Source: DAHUZL01 sp035533215 (lineage in GTDB: Bacteria; Chloroflexota; Dormibacteria; Aeolococcales; Bog-877). Taken from it: 64,000 nucleotides of DNA. Shown one piece after another: positions 8,654-17,353 of the stretch. Within the stretch, counting starts at the first letter, position 1, and every line of letters starts with the position of its first letter. A program made the translations under genes and the position numbers. The notes beneath the pieces were generated by a model. The model was not told the origin of the DNA, did no database searches, and saw only the letters and a program-made list of their open reading frames with translations. The stretch lies in the NCBI GenBank assembly GCA_035533215.1, contig DATLUG010000010.1, positions 82,921-146,920 on the forward strand, written 5' to 3'.

Positions 8654-9093
8654 AGATCATCCTGACCAAGGACGTCAGCGGAACCGGACAGGCGGGCGAC
8701 GTCCGCGACGTCGCCGACGGGTTCGCCCGCAACTACCTCTTGCCGCGCCGGCTGGCGGTGCACGCCAACAGCCGGATCGAGGCCCAGGTGACCCAGCAGC
8801 GCAGCCGCCAGCGCCAGCGCGAGGAGCGCGAGGTGGTCGACGCGCGCGCGCTCGCCGCGAAGCTGGAGGCGAGCGTGCTGCGGATCACCGCCCGTGCCGG
8901 CGAGAGGGGCAAGCTCTACGGCGCGGTGGTCAACATCGACGTCGCGGAGGCGGCCGAGGCGCAGCTCGGCGTCACCCTCGACCGTCGCCACATCGAATTC
9001 GAGCCCGCCCACGAGACCGGCGAGCACCTGGCGGTCGTCCGTCTCCACAGCTCGGTCGAGGCCAAGCTCCGGGTGGAGGTGGTGCCCACGTGA
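8650..9093 (+). CDS. rplI: 50S ribosomal protein L9
   Basis: L9 is an elongated large-subunit protein that binds 23S rRNA near the L1 stalk. The N-terminal signature MKIILTKDVSGTGQAGDV and GFARNYLLPRRLA are diagnostic, followed by the connecting helix (about residues 45-75) and the C-terminal domain. At 147 residues it is of normal length. In many bacteria it sits in rpsF-ssb-rpsR-rplI-dnaB. Here the dnaB link is kept, but rpsF, ssb and rpsR are absent and a DUF1232 gene is upstream. Confidence 0.97.
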   Translation: MKIILTKDVSGTGQAGDVRDVADGFARNYLLPRRLAVHANSRIEAQVTQQRSRQRQREEREVVDARALAAKLEASVLRITARAGERGKLYGAVVNIDVAEAAEAQLGVTLDRRHIEFEPAHETGEHLAVVRLHSSVEAKLRVEVVPT

Positions 9094-10493
9094 CGATCCG
9101 CCCCGAGGTGCGCGGGGGTGCGCTGACGCCAGCCGACGCGCCGAGCGGGCTGCGGGTCCCCCCTCACAACCTCGACGCGGAGCGCTCGGTGCTGGGCGCC
9201 CTCCTGCTGGACAAGGAGCAGATCGGGTCGGCGGTGACGGTGCTGGACCCGGACGACTTCTACCTCGGCGCCCATGGCGACATCTACCGAGCGATGCGAA
9301 ACTGCTTCACCCGATCGGTCCCCATCGACACCCTGACCCTGGCCGACGAGCTGGAGCGGGAGGGCACCCTCTCGCGGGTCGGCGGTCTCGACACCCTCGC
9401 CACCCTCGCCGGCAGCGTCCCCACCGCTGCCAACCTCGAGTACTACGCCCGCATCGTGCGCGACCACGCCTCCAAGCGGCGGCTGATCCAGGCCGGGGGC
9501 GACGTCGCCCGGCTCGGGTTCGACGAGCGGGTGGAGGCGGCGGAGGCGATCGAATCGGCCGAGCGGCTGGTGTTCGCGGTGGCCGATCGGGGCCGCGCGC
9601 GCGGCGACTTCCAGCCGCTCAGCACCAGCCTGACCCAGACCTGGGACGAGCTCACCAGGGTCTACGACAGTCGCGATGTCCGCGCCGTCACCGGGGTGGC
9701 CAGCGGCTTCGTCGAGCTCGACGAGGTGACCAGCGGCTTCCAGCGCTCCGAGCTGATCGTGCTGGCGGCCCGCCCGGGGGTGGGCAAGACCTCCTTCGCC
9801 CTCAACATCGCCCGCAACGCCGCGGTCCGGCGCCAGCATGCGGTGGCCATCTTCAGCCTGGAGATGAGTCGCGACAACCTGGTCCAGCGGATGCTCTGCA
9901 GCGAGGCGGGTGTCGACGCCTACCGGCTCCGGACCGGCCAGCTCGGCGACGACGCCTGGCCCCGCATCGCCCGCGCCATGGACACCCTCAACCGGGCCCG
10001 GATCTTCATCGACGACACCCCCTCACTGTCGATCATGGAGATGCGGGCCAAGGGGCGTCGCATCCGCGCCACCGAGCACGTCGACCTGTTCGTCGTCGAC
10101 TACCTGCAGCTGATGCGGGCCAGCGGGCGGCAGGAATCGCGCGCCCAGGAGGTGTCGGACATCTCCGCCGGCCTCAAGGGCCTCGCCCGCGAGCTCGACG
10201 TGCCGGTGCTGGCGATCTCCCAGCTCAACCGGGAGTCGGAGCGGCGCACCGACCGCCGGCCCCAGCTCAGCGACCTGCGCGACTCCGGCAGCATCGAGCA
10301 GGACTCCGACATCGTGATGTTCCTGTACCGGCCGGGGATGCACGAGGAGGGGAAGGACCCCGGTCTCACCGAGCTGGAGATCTCCAAGAACCGCAACGGG
10401 CCGGTGCGCCGCCTGTCGCTCTACTTCAACGCCGGGCAGACGACGTTCCGGGACCTCGATCGCCACCACCAGGCGGTGCCCGAGGAGGTCTGA
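9090..10493 (+). CDS. dnaB: Replicative DNA helicase DnaB
   Basis: This hexameric 5'-3' helicase unwinds DNA at the replication fork. The 467 residues start with the N-terminal helical domain (PPHNLDAERSVLGALLL), then the RecA-like motor with Walker A ARPGVGKTSFALN near residue 227, Walker B FVVDYLQLM, and QLNRESERR and LRDSGSIEQDSD further on. There is no intein. The GTG start overlaps the rplI stop (GTGA). The gene is convergent with the PPOX gene across a 220-base spacer that contains a short GCCGCC-GAA-GGCGGC hairpin near 10571-10585. Confidence 0.97.
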   Translation: MTIRPEVRGGALTPADAPSGLRVPPHNLDAERSVLGALLLDKEQIGSAVTVLDPDDFYLGAHGDIYRAMRNCFTRSVPIDTLTLADELEREGTLSRVGGLDTLATLAGSVPTAANLEYYARIVRDHASKRRLIQAGGDVARLGFDERVEAAEAIESAERLVFAVADRGRARGDFQPLSTSLTQTWDELTRVYDSRDVRAVTGVASGFVELDEVTSGFQRSELIVLAARPGVGKTSFALNIARNAAVRRQHAVAIFSLEMSRDNLVQRMLCSEAGVDAYRLRTGQLGDDAWPRIARAMDTLNRARIFIDDTPSLSIMEMRAKGRRIRATEHVDLFVVDYLQLMRASGRQESRAQEVSDISAGLKGLARELDVPVLAISQLNRESERRTDRRPQLSDLRDSGSIEQDSDIVMFLYRPGMHEEGKDPGLTELEISKNRNGPVRRLSLYFNAGQTTFRDLDRHHQAVPEEV

Positions 10494-10713
10494 GGGCGCC
10501 TCCCGCCCGGCCGTGGTCGGCGGGATCGGGCGCGCGCGCCGGACGGCCGGGGCCGGCTCGAGAGCGACCGCCGCCGAAGGCGGCCGCGGCCGACCGCCGG
10601 GCGGACGATCCGGCCGCCGTCGTGGACCGCACCCACCCGGTCGACGAGAGCCAGGGTCCTCGGTCCGTCCGAACGTCGCCGCCGGGCGCCGCGCCGCCAC
10701 CCGGCGGCCGCAC

Positions 10714-11088
10714 TCATCCGCCGGAGGGCTCCAGACCCCAGCTCACGATGGCGGTCGGGGTGATGCGGATGATCGCTCCCAGCGGCTCGCCGTCCGCTCC
10801 GCGGGCGTCCCGGAGCGCCAGCCCGCGGCCTCGGACCATCACCGCCCGCGGCCGCCACGGCGGCAGGACATCGTCGACGACCAGGGCCACCTTGGGGTTC
10901 TGGAGCACGTTCTTGAACTTGCGGGTGCGGGCGAGGTCGCGGCCCGTCACGTCGATGGTGCCGGCGGCGGGATCGAATCGCCACCCGAGCGGCACGACGT
11001 GGGGGAGGCCGTCGGGGTCGACGGTGGCGAGACGACCGAGCCGTCGCTCGGCGAGGTAGGCGAGCTCGGCACTGGAGAAGGCCCTCAC
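10714..11088 (-). CDS. PPOX-fold (pyridoxamine 5'-phosphate oxidase-like) F420/flavin-dependent oxidoreductase
   Basis: The protein has 124 residues and a split-barrel flavin-binding fold: LGRLATVDPDGLPHVVPLGWRF, then DLARTRKFKNVLQNPKVALVVDD, then GRGLAL. The R-T-R-K-F-K-N segment and compact size match the F420H2-dependent PPOX subfamily common in Actinobacteria and Chloroflexi. Members reduce or detoxify small molecules using F420 or FMN; the substrate is unknown. The GTG start follows a divergent promoter at 11214-11241 that carries a palindrome next to the MarR gene, so MarR control is likely. Confidence 0.8.
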   Translation of the reverse strand: MRAFSSAELAYLAERRLGRLATVDPDGLPHVVPLGWRFDPAAGTIDVTGRDLARTRKFKNVLQNPKVALVVDDVLPPWRPRAVMVRGRGLALRDARGADGEPLGAIIRITPTAIVSWGLEPSGG

Positions 11089-11213
11089 GGTGCCGACCCC
11101 ACCCGAGCGCGGGAGCGGGCCGTGCCGTGGGGGCGCGAGGGATCGCGGACCCCTCGGCGCCGGTCGCCGCTGCCCGTGGTCACGGCCGTCCCGGGTATCG
11201 CATCCGGATCAAC

Positions 11214-11241
11214 GTTATAGAGAGGACAATACTCTTGTCAA
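11214..11241 (-). promoter_or_regulatory. Near-consensus sigma70 promoter (TTGACA-N16-TATAAC) for the PPOX gene
   Basis: On the minus strand, TTGACA (complement of 11236-11241) and TATAAC (complement of 11214-11219) are separated by 16 bases. This is the best promoter match in the window and lies in one of its few AT-rich patches. It points at the PPOX gene, whose GTG is about 120 bases downstream. Confidence 0.75.
11225..11239. promoter_or_regulatory. Palindromic operator candidate GACAA-N5-TTGTC (MarR site)
   Basis: A perfect 5+5 inverted repeat with a TACTC centre sits between the -35 and -10 of the divergent promoter and ends 17 bases before the MarR start codon. A repressor bound here would block the PPOX promoter and could autoregulate the MarR gene. 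Size and placement are typical of MarR dimer sites. Confidence 0.6.
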
Positions 11242-11256
11242 CGATTTGCTAGGATC

Positions 11257-11739
11257 GTGGGCGTGGACGGTTGCGAGCGCCCGCAGGCGCTCCTGGTCTG
11301 GATGGCGCTCTCCGAGGTGCTGGCCCGCGGCCGGGTCCGCGTCGATCGCGCCCTGCAGCAGCGGGCCGGCCTGACGCTGGCGGACACCCTGGTCCTGTGC
11401 CAGGTGGCGCTGGCCCCGGGCGGACGTCTTCGGATGGTCGACATCGCCGATCGCCTGGGCATCGGCAAGAGCGCGGTCACCAAGACCGTCGATCGACTGG
11501 AGCGGCGGGGGTGGGTGGTGCGCCAGCGCCCGGGGCTCGACCGCCGCACCGTCCACGCGACCCTCGCCCCGACCGGGGCCGAGGTGTTCCGGTCGGCCCG
11601 CCCCGTCTTCGTGGCGGCGGTCACCCGCGAGCTGACCGGGCCGCTGACCGGAGCCGAGCTGGGAGAGCTCCGCCGACTCGTGGGCAAGCTCCTCGGGGGT
11701 GGCGCATCGCTGCCGGGAGCGGTCCTCGCCCCCATCTGA
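11257..11739 (+). CDS. MarR-family transcriptional regulator
   Basis: The protein has 160 residues and a central winged helix-turn-helix: RLRMVDIADRLGIGKSAVTKTVDRLERRGWVVR (recognition helix around SAVTKTV), then the wing RQRPGLDRRTVHATLAPTG, with dimerisation helices at both ends. It is divergent from a PPOX gene and followed by a second PPOX gene, so it probably senses a small aromatic or redox-active ligand and controls these flavin/F420 enzymes. The GTG start has only a weak ribosome site, so expression may be low. I infer autoregulation through the palindrome at 11225-11239. Confidence 0.88.
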   Translation: MGVDGCERPQALLVWMALSEVLARGRVRVDRALQQRAGLTLADTLVLCQVALAPGGRLRMVDIADRLGIGKSAVTKTVDRLERRGWVVRQRPGLDRRTVHATLAPTGAEVFRSARPVFVAAVTRELTGPLTGAELGELRRLVGKLLGGGASLPGAVLAPI

Positions 11740-11873
11740 GCGGACCCCGCGACCCCGGGGTGGGGCCTATCATCGCGGTGGCACCGGCCCCGGCCGGGCC
11801 GCGCCCGGAGGGCCCGCTCCGGGAGAGGAGCCCTCGCTGCCGCCGGGCCCGCGCAGCGCCACGGAGGGTCACG

Positions 11874-12269
11874 ATGCTGGAGCAGGACGTCAGGGCGCTG
11901 GCGACGGCGCCGAACTTCGCCGCGGTGACCACGCTCGGTCCGACCGGGCGACCCCAGACCCAGATCATGTGGGTCGACTGTGACGATGAGGACGTGGTCT
12001 TCAACACCGAGGTGCACCGGCAGAAGTACAAGAACATCGGCCGCGACCCCAGGGTCACGGTGACGATCTGGGACCGCGAGCAGCCCTATCACTACGTCGA
12101 GGTGCGCGGCCGGGTCGAGGGGCTGGAGCGGGGGCCGGCGGCCCGGAGCCACATCGACCGCCTCAGCCAGAAGTACAACGGGCAGCCCTACCCGGACTCG
12201 GCGATCCAGTCGGAGCGGGTCATCGTCCGGGTCCGCCCCGACCGCCAGCGCATCTGGAACCCGAGGTAG
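11874..12269 (+). CDS. PPOX-class F420-dependent oxidoreductase-like protein
   Basis: The 131-residue split barrel contains NFAAVTTLGPTGRPQTQIMWVD, then HRQKYKNIGRDPRVTVTIWD, then YVEVRGRVEGLE, and ends SERVIVRVRPDRQRIWNP. The K-Y-K-N-I-x-R-D-P-R-V segment is characteristic of FDOR-B type F420H2 or biliverdin-type reductases. It starts at an ATG with GGAGGG five bases upstream. It lies 134 bases after marR on the same strand and may share its regulation. It is a paralogue of the 10714-11088 product, which is more divergent. Confidence 0.82.
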   Translation: MLEQDVRALATAPNFAAVTTLGPTGRPQTQIMWVDCDDEDVVFNTEVHRQKYKNIGRDPRVTVTIWDREQPYHYVEVRGRVEGLERGPAARSHIDRLSQKYNGQPYPDSAIQSERVIVRVRPDRQRIWNPR

Positions 12270-12597
12270 CGGCCGGGCCGCGTCCAGCCGTCGCCGCGGG
12301 GCGCGACCCGGGGGACGCGTGTATGCTGCCCCCTGGCCCGGCCGGCCGGGGTCGGGCTCGGGCTCCGATCACGCCGCTGCAGGCACCCCGCCACGAGGCC
12401 GGGGCCCTGCCCCCCTCCGACTCGGCTCCGGCCCCGTCCATCCCCTCCGACGCAGGCGCCCGAGTGAACTGGCACATCGTCTTCCCTGTGGGCACGCCCC
12501 CGCCCCGCCCCGCCCATCCGCCCGGGCGCGGGGATGGGCGCGTGCTGCCGCCCCGGCGCCCGCTGGCGGCCGCGATCCCGCCGTGGTCCGGGCCCCG
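12270..12597. other. Spacer / long purA leader
   Basis: These 328 bases carry no convincing gene. A -10-like TATGCT lies at 12322-12327, which would give purA an untranslated leader of about 265 bases. The sequence is GC-rich with many possible stems. I recognise no known riboswitch class. Confidence 0.4.
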
Positions 12598-13881
12598 ATG
12601 GCGGTCGTGATCTGCGTCGGCGGCCAGTGGGGCGACGAGGGCAAGGGCAAGGTGGTCGACCTCCTGGCGGAGACCGCCGACATGGTGGTGCGCAGCCAGG
12701 GGGGCAACAATGCCGGCCACACGGTGGTCACCGGCGGCAGGGAGTTCCGCTTCAACCTGATCCCGGCCGGGATCCTCCATCCGCGCACGACCTGCGTGAT
12801 CGGCAACGGGGTGGTGCTCGACCCGCGGGCCCTGCTGGACGAGATCGAGGCGCTGGAGGCCGCCGGCGCCGATCTCGCCAATCTCGTCATCAGCGAGCGG
12901 GCCCACATGATCATGCCCTACCACCCGGTCCTGGACCGCTACGAGGAGGAGGCGCGCGGCGACGATCGGCTGGGGACGACCTATCGCGGGGTTGGGCCCG
13001 CCTACAGCGACAAGGTGCGGCGGATCGGCTTCCGCGTCGGCGACCTGGAGAAGCTGCGCTTCCTGGAGAAGAAGCTGGACTTCGTCCTCGGGCTCAAGAA
13101 CGAGGTGCTGGTGCGGCTCTACGGGGCCCCGCCCTTCACCGTGGCCGGCATCCTGGACGAGTTCACCGGCTACGCCGCCCGCCTGGCCCGCTACATCCGC
13201 GACCCCTTCCCGGTCGTCCAGGGCGCCCTCGCCCGGGGCGAGCGGATCATCCTCGAGGGCGCCCAGGGGACGATGCTGGACCTGGACCTCGGCACCTACC
13301 CCTACGTGACCAGCTCCTACCCCTCGGCCGGGGGGGCCCTCGCCGGCGCGGGGATCGGCCCCCGCCACGTGACCATGACCCTGGGGGTGGTGAAGGCCTA
13401 CACCACCCGGGTCGGCTACGGGCCGTTCCCGACCGAGCTCGCGGGCGCGGCCGGCGAGTACCTGCGGGAGACCGGTCGCGAGTACGGCACCACCACCGGG
13501 CGGCCCCGCCGGGTGGGCTGGTTCGACGCGGCGGTGGCCCGCTACGGGGTGCAGGTCAACGGCGTCGACGCGATCGCCCTCACCAAGCTCGACGTCCTGG
13601 ACGGCGTCGACCCGCTTCGGGTCTGCATCGGGTACCGCAGCAAGGGCGTCGCCCAGGCCCACCCGATGGCGAACATCTCCCACCTCAAGCACTGCCAGCC
13701 GGTCTACGAGGAGCTGCCCGGCTGGCGGGGGGCGACCGCAGACGTGCGGCGGTACCAGGACCTGCCCCCGGCCGCGCAGGGGTACGTGGAGCGGATCGAG
13801 GAGCTGGTGGGGGCGCCGGTGACCCACGTGTCGGTCGGGCCGGACCGGGAGCAGACCATCGTCCGGGCCCGGGGACGGTGA
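12598..13881 (+). CDS. purA: Adenylosuccinate synthetase
   Basis: This enzyme joins IMP and aspartate with GTP to give adenylosuccinate, the first committed step to AMP. The 427 residues have the N-terminal GGQWGDEGKGKVVD (GTP loop and catalytic Asp/His region), QGGNNAGHTVV, GTTYRGVGPAYSDK, EGAQGTMLDLDLGTYPYVT and VGYGPFPTEL, and are of normal length. The ATG follows directly after a spacer with no strong ribosome site. With guaB3, guaA and purD elsewhere in the window, it completes the IMP branch point to AMP and GMP. The stop overlaps the next gene's GTG. Confidence 0.97.
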   Translation: MAVVICVGGQWGDEGKGKVVDLLAETADMVVRSQGGNNAGHTVVTGGREFRFNLIPAGILHPRTTCVIGNGVVLDPRALLDEIEALEAAGADLANLVISERAHMIMPYHPVLDRYEEEARGDDRLGTTYRGVGPAYSDKVRRIGFRVGDLEKLRFLEKKLDFVLGLKNEVLVRLYGAPPFTVAGILDEFTGYAARLARYIRDPFPVVQGALARGERIILEGAQGTMLDLDLGTYPYVTSSYPSAGGALAGAGIGPRHVTMTLGVVKAYTTRVGYGPFPTELAGAAGEYLRETGREYGTTTGRPRRVGWFDAAVARYGVQVNGVDAIALTKLDVLDGVDPLRVCIGYRSKGVAQAHPMANISHLKHCQPVYEELPGWRGATADVRRYQDLPPAAQGYVERIEELVGAPVTHVSVGPDREQTIVRARGR

Positions 13882-15257
13882 GGGCTCGGGCCTCCGCAAC
13901 CCCCCCGCGGCGTCGGGGCCAGCCGCCCCCGCTCGTCGCGCGCGCCGGTCGCCTGCTGGTGGCGGCGCTCCTGCTCGGACCCGCCGTGGCGATGGCGGCA
14001 GCGGCCCAGGCCGCGACCGCCCCCGGGGCCGCCCTCCCGCGCTGGACGCAGCTGGGGTCGCCGACGGTGGGGCGCGCGCCCGCCCCCCCCGTGTGGGACG
14101 TCGTCGCCCTGCCCTCCGACCCCAGCCTCCTGCTCGCCGCCACCTCGACCGGGGTGCTGCGGAGCACCGACGACGGGACGCACTGGGCCGCGACCGGGCT
14201 GCGGGGGCTGGTCTGGACCGTCGCGGTCGGCCCCGACGGCCACACCCTCTTCGCCGGCACCCGGGCCCACGGGGTGTGGCGCAGCACCGATCTCGGCCTC
14301 ACCTGGGGGGCCGACAACCGGGGCCTTCAGGTCCGCAACGTCCGCGCCATCGCGGTGGCGCGGGACGCGATCGTGCTCGGCACCTCGGCGGGGGTGTACG
14401 TGTCGGGGACCGGGATCGGCTGGGGCCAGGAGGGGCTCACCCAGGTCTCCGTCAGCAGCGTCGCCGTCATCGCCGACCGCCCGCTCGGCGTCCTGGCCGG
14501 CGCCGACGGGGGCGCCCTCGCCCAGGGCGCGCTGTTCCGCGACCTCTCGGTGACGACCGGCGGCGGCTGGCAGGACCTCTCCCAGGGCGACCCCGGAGCG
14601 GTCCCGGTGTGGTCGGTGGGGGCCGGCCCGCGCGCCCGGGGGGCGGCCGACCCGCCGCTCTTCGAGGGGAACCTCCACGGTCTCTACCGGAGCACCGACG
14701 GCGGGGCCACCTGGGAGCAGCTGACCCTCGCCGCGGGGGTGACCTGGGGGGTGACCACCCTCGCCGTCGACCCCCGCAACCCCTCGGTGCTCTACGCCGG
14801 CGGCGACAACGGCGGCAGCTCCGGTGGAGGGCTCCAGCGCAGCACCGACGGGGGCAGCGAGTGGACCCCGCTCCAGATCGGACTGCCCGCCGCCGCCGGC
14901 GGGGACGTGGTCAGCCTGACCGCGCTGGCGACCCAGCCCCTCACCGTCCTGGCCGCCGTGTACGAGCCCGGCGCCCGGATCGGCGCGGTCGCCCGACTCC
15001 TCGACCGCACCGTGCCGGCCCCGGTGGCGCTGGCGCCCGCCCCCGGGGGCGGGCCGGTGAAGGTGGTCGTGGTCACCGCCCCGCCGACGCCGGTGCCGAC
15101 CCGGCCAGCGCCCGACTCCCACCGGGGGAGCGGCCTGCCGCGGGTCCCGTCGTGGGCGCCCCCGATGCTGGCCGCCGCCGTCCTGCTCCTCTTCTTCGGC
15201 ATCATCCTCGGGGTGCGCCGACGCCGGGCCCGCCTCGAGGTGGAGGGACCGCCATGA
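13878..15257 (+). CDS. Secreted, membrane-anchored beta-propeller protein with Asp-box (BNR/sialidase-type) repeats
   Basis: The protein has 459 residues: an N-terminal signal or anchor (Arg-rich, then hydrophobic about 22-45), an extracytoplasmic domain, and a C-terminal membrane helix (about 425-445) followed by a basic RRRRAR tail that should face the cytoplasm. Four Asp-box motifs S-T-D-x-G-x-x-W are visible (STDDGTHW about 95, STDLGLTW about 135, STDGGATW about 270, STDGGSEW about 320), typical of BNR/YCF48-like propellers. It lacks the sialidase FRIP arginine motif, so it is more likely a binding or assembly scaffold than a glycosidase. It is coupled to purA by GTGA and to the RidA gene by ATGA; a functional link is not obvious. 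Confidence 0.78.
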   Translation: MRARASATPPRRRGQPPPLVARAGRLLVAALLLGPAVAMAAAAQAATAPGAALPRWTQLGSPTVGRAPAPPVWDVVALPSDPSLLLAATSTGVLRSTDDGTHWAATGLRGLVWTVAVGPDGHTLFAGTRAHGVWRSTDLGLTWGADNRGLQVRNVRAIAVARDAIVLGTSAGVYVSGTGIGWGQEGLTQVSVSSVAVIADRPLGVLAGADGGALAQGALFRDLSVTTGGGWQDLSQGDPGAVPVWSVGAGPRARGAADPPLFEGNLHGLYRSTDGGATWEQLTLAAGVTWGVTTLAVDPRNPSVLYAGGDNGGSSGGGLQRSTDGGSEWTPLQIGLPAAAGGDVVSLTALATQPLTVLAAVYEPGARIGAVARLLDRTVPAPVALAPAPGGGPVKVVVVTAPPTPVPTRPAPDSHRGSGLPRVPSWAPPMLAAAVLLLFFGIILGVRRRRARLEVEGPP

Positions 15258-15745
15258 CCGACACCGAGCCCGCCCGCCCCGCGCCCGACGCCACCCCGCG
15301 GGAGCGGCTCCGAAGGCTGGGACTGCAGCTGCCCCCGGTCCCCGTGCCCCGCGGGCGGTACCGTCCGTGGCGCCGGTCGGGCACCCTCGTCGTGACCGCC
15401 GGGCTCATCTCGGCCGACGCCGCCGGGGTCCGCGGCGGCCGGGTGGGGGCCGACCTCGACCTGGCCGCGGCGGCCGCGGCGGCCAGGGTGGCCGCGCTGG
15501 CGCTGCTCGCGGTGCTCGAAGAGGCGGCCGGGGGGCTGGACCACGTCGCCCAGCTCCTCCTCGTCCAGGGCTTCGTGCGATCGGCCGCCGGCTTCACCGA
15601 GCAGCCGCAGGTCGTGGACGCGGCCTCCGAGCTCCTGGGCGCGGTGCTGGGGGAGGCGGGCCTGCACGCCCGGGTGGCGATCGGCGCGGCCGAGCTCCCG
15701 CTCGGCGCCGCGGTCGAGCTGCAGGCCTGGGCGGAGGTGGGCTGA
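15254..15745 (+). CDS. RidA/YjgF-family enamine/imine deaminase
   Basis: This 163-residue member of the Rid superfamily hydrolyses reactive enamines and imines (such as 2-aminoacrylate) released by PLP enzymes. After a Pro/Arg-rich N-terminus come GTLVVTAGLIS, AARVAALALLAVLEEAAGGLDHVAQ and the C-terminal RVAIGAAELPLGAAVELQAWA. The canonical substrate-binding R-x-A/C-V is RVAIG here, so Arg is retained. The length is closer to the longer Rid subfamilies than to RidA itself. The ATG overlaps the upstream stop (ATGA). Confidence 0.85.
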   Translation: MTDTEPARPAPDATPRERLRRLGLQLPPVPVPRGRYRPWRRSGTLVVTAGLISADAAGVRGGRVGADLDLAAAAAAARVAALALLAVLEEAAGGLDHVAQLLLVQGFVRSAAGFTEQPQVVDAASELLGAVLGEAGLHARVAIGAAELPLGAAVELQAWAEVG

Positions 15746-15783
15746 GCCCGCCCGGGCGGTGCCGCGGCGGTGGCCGCGTCCCC

Positions 15784-17316
15784 TCAGGGGGGCGGGCCCG
15801 TCCCCGGGCGGGACCGCCCGCCCCTGGCCCCCAGTGCCGTCGCCGGGCGGACCGCCGCCGAGGGCGGCCGCGGCGGGTCCGCGGCCGGCAGCCAGACGCT
15901 GAAGGTGGTCCCCTGGCCGGGGGCGGATTCGACCGTCACGGTCCCCCCCTGGGCTGTCACCAGCGCGTGGACGATGGCGAGACCGAGTCCGCTGCCGCTG
16001 TCCCGCCGGGCGCGAGTCCGATCGGCGCGGAAGAAGCGCTCGAAGATGTGGGGCTGGTCGGCGAGGTCGATCCCGGGCCCCTCGTCGCGGCAGCTGACCC
16101 CGACCCGGCCGGCGGCCCGCAGCGTCCGCCATCGCACCGGCGCGCCGGGCGCGTGCCGCTCCGCGTTGCTGCGCAGGTTGCGCAGGATGGTCTGGAGCGC
16201 CTCCGGGTCCGCCAGGGCCAGCACCTCGGGGTCCAGATCGCCGTTCACCGGGTCCGCGCCGGGTCCGCCCCGGAGCACCTCGCGGACGAGCGCCGCGAGC
16301 GCGACCGGCCGGGGCTGCGGCGGCCGGGAGGCCTCGGCCCGCGCCAGGGTGAGGAGGTCCTGGACCATGCCGCGCATCCGCTCGGTCTCCCGCGCCATCG
16401 CCGGCAGCGCCTCCGCCAGCGCCTTCGGGTCGCGGCTCGCCCCGCGCTGCAGGACGTCCACGTACCCCTTGATGGTGGTGAGGGGCGTGCGCAGCTCGTG
16501 GGAGGCGTCGGCGACGAACTGGCGCATCCGCTGCTCCGCCTCGGCCCGCACCCGGACCGTGCGCTCGACGCTGGCCGCCATGTCGTCGAAGACCCGGGCG
16601 AGCACCCCCACCTCGTCGCGGCGGGGCCGGAGCCGGCTCCGCTGGGTGAGGTCGCCCTCGGCGAGGGCCCGGGCGGCCGCGGTCAGCCGGCCGAGGGGAC
16701 GGAGCGCGCGGGTGCCGAGGTACAGGCCGACCAGCAGCGCCGCCCCCACCAGCGCCAGCCCTCCCACGACCAGCAGGGTGCGGATGGCGGCGAGCTCGTT
16801 CTCCACCTGCGCCGCCGACACGCTGAGCTGGCCGATCAGCGGCACCGCCCGGGTCCGCCGGCTGATCGGGACCACCACCGCCAGCTGATCGCCGGCCCGG
16901 CTGGCCACCACCATCGGGCCCGATGGGTGCCCGGCGGCCGCGGCCCGCAGGATCGCCCGATCGATGCGGGGAAGGTCGGCCGCCACCTCACCGTGCGGCA
17001 CCCCCGCGGTGAGGGGATCGAGCCGCCGCGTGTACAGGACGATGCCGACCCGCTCGGCCGCGACCTCGGTGGCCAGCAGCCGCGCGCCGTCCGCCAGGCT
17101 GAGGCGTCCGAGCCCGGCCCGCGCCTCGGCCGCCTCCTGCTGCCGGACGCTGGCGATGACGCTGAAGTAGCTGGTCTCGACCGACTGGATCCGGCTCTGC
17201 AGCAGGGTCTGGCGAAGCGCGACGTCCTCCACCCATCCGGCCGCCCCCAGCAGGATCGCCAGCAGCAGGCAGAAGGTGAGCGTCAGCTGCCAGCGCAGGC
17301 TGGCGAACCAGCGCAC
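15784..17316 (-). CDS. HisKA-type sensor histidine kinase
   Basis: This 510-residue membrane sensor partners the OmpR-type regulator 37 bases upstream. Order: TM1 (about 10-28), extracytoplasmic sensor (about 30-178), TM2 (about 180-202), HAMP (about 203-255), HisKA with ASHELRTPLTTIKGY (His273), HATPase_c with NLRSNAERHAPG, DEGPGI and GSGLGLAIVHALV. The sensor domain resembles no named class that I can read. I placed the start at the GTG just after the regulator stop; upstream codons in this frame overlap the regulator gene. The tail is Pro/Arg-rich. Confidence 0.92.
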   Translation of the reverse strand: MRWFASLRWQLTLTFCLLLAILLGAAGWVEDVALRQTLLQSRIQSVETSYFSVIASVRQQEAAEARAGLGRLSLADGARLLATEVAAERVGIVLYTRRLDPLTAGVPHGEVAADLPRIDRAILRAAAAGHPSGPMVVASRAGDQLAVVVPISRRTRAVPLIGQLSVSAAQVENELAAIRTLLVVGGLALVGAALLVGLYLGTRALRPLGRLTAAARALAEGDLTQRSRLRPRRDEVGVLARVFDDMAASVERTVRVRAEAEQRMRQFVADASHELRTPLTTIKGYVDVLQRGASRDPKALAEALPAMARETERMRGMVQDLLTLARAEASRPPQPRPVALAALVREVLRGGPGADPVNGDLDPEVLALADPEALQTILRNLRSNAERHAPGAPVRWRTLRAAGRVGVSCRDEGPGIDLADQPHIFERFFRADRTRARRDSGSGLGLAIVHALVTAQGGTVTVESAPGQGTTFSVWLPAADPPRPPSAAVRPATALGARGGRSRPGTGPPP

Positions 17317-17353
17317 CGGGCCGACGGCGGGCGGGTCCGTGGGCCCGCCCGGA

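Noticed and set aside
10566..10590. A 25-base near repeat of 15850-15874 (one mismatch)
   Set aside because: Both copies are GC-only runs rich in GCC and GGC, one inside the kinase gene tail. In sequence this biased, such a match may be chance, and no third full copy was seen.
12322..12597. Possible purine riboswitch in the purA leader
   Set aside because: The leader is long but I could not match the conserved core of any known purine or PRPP-type riboswitch.
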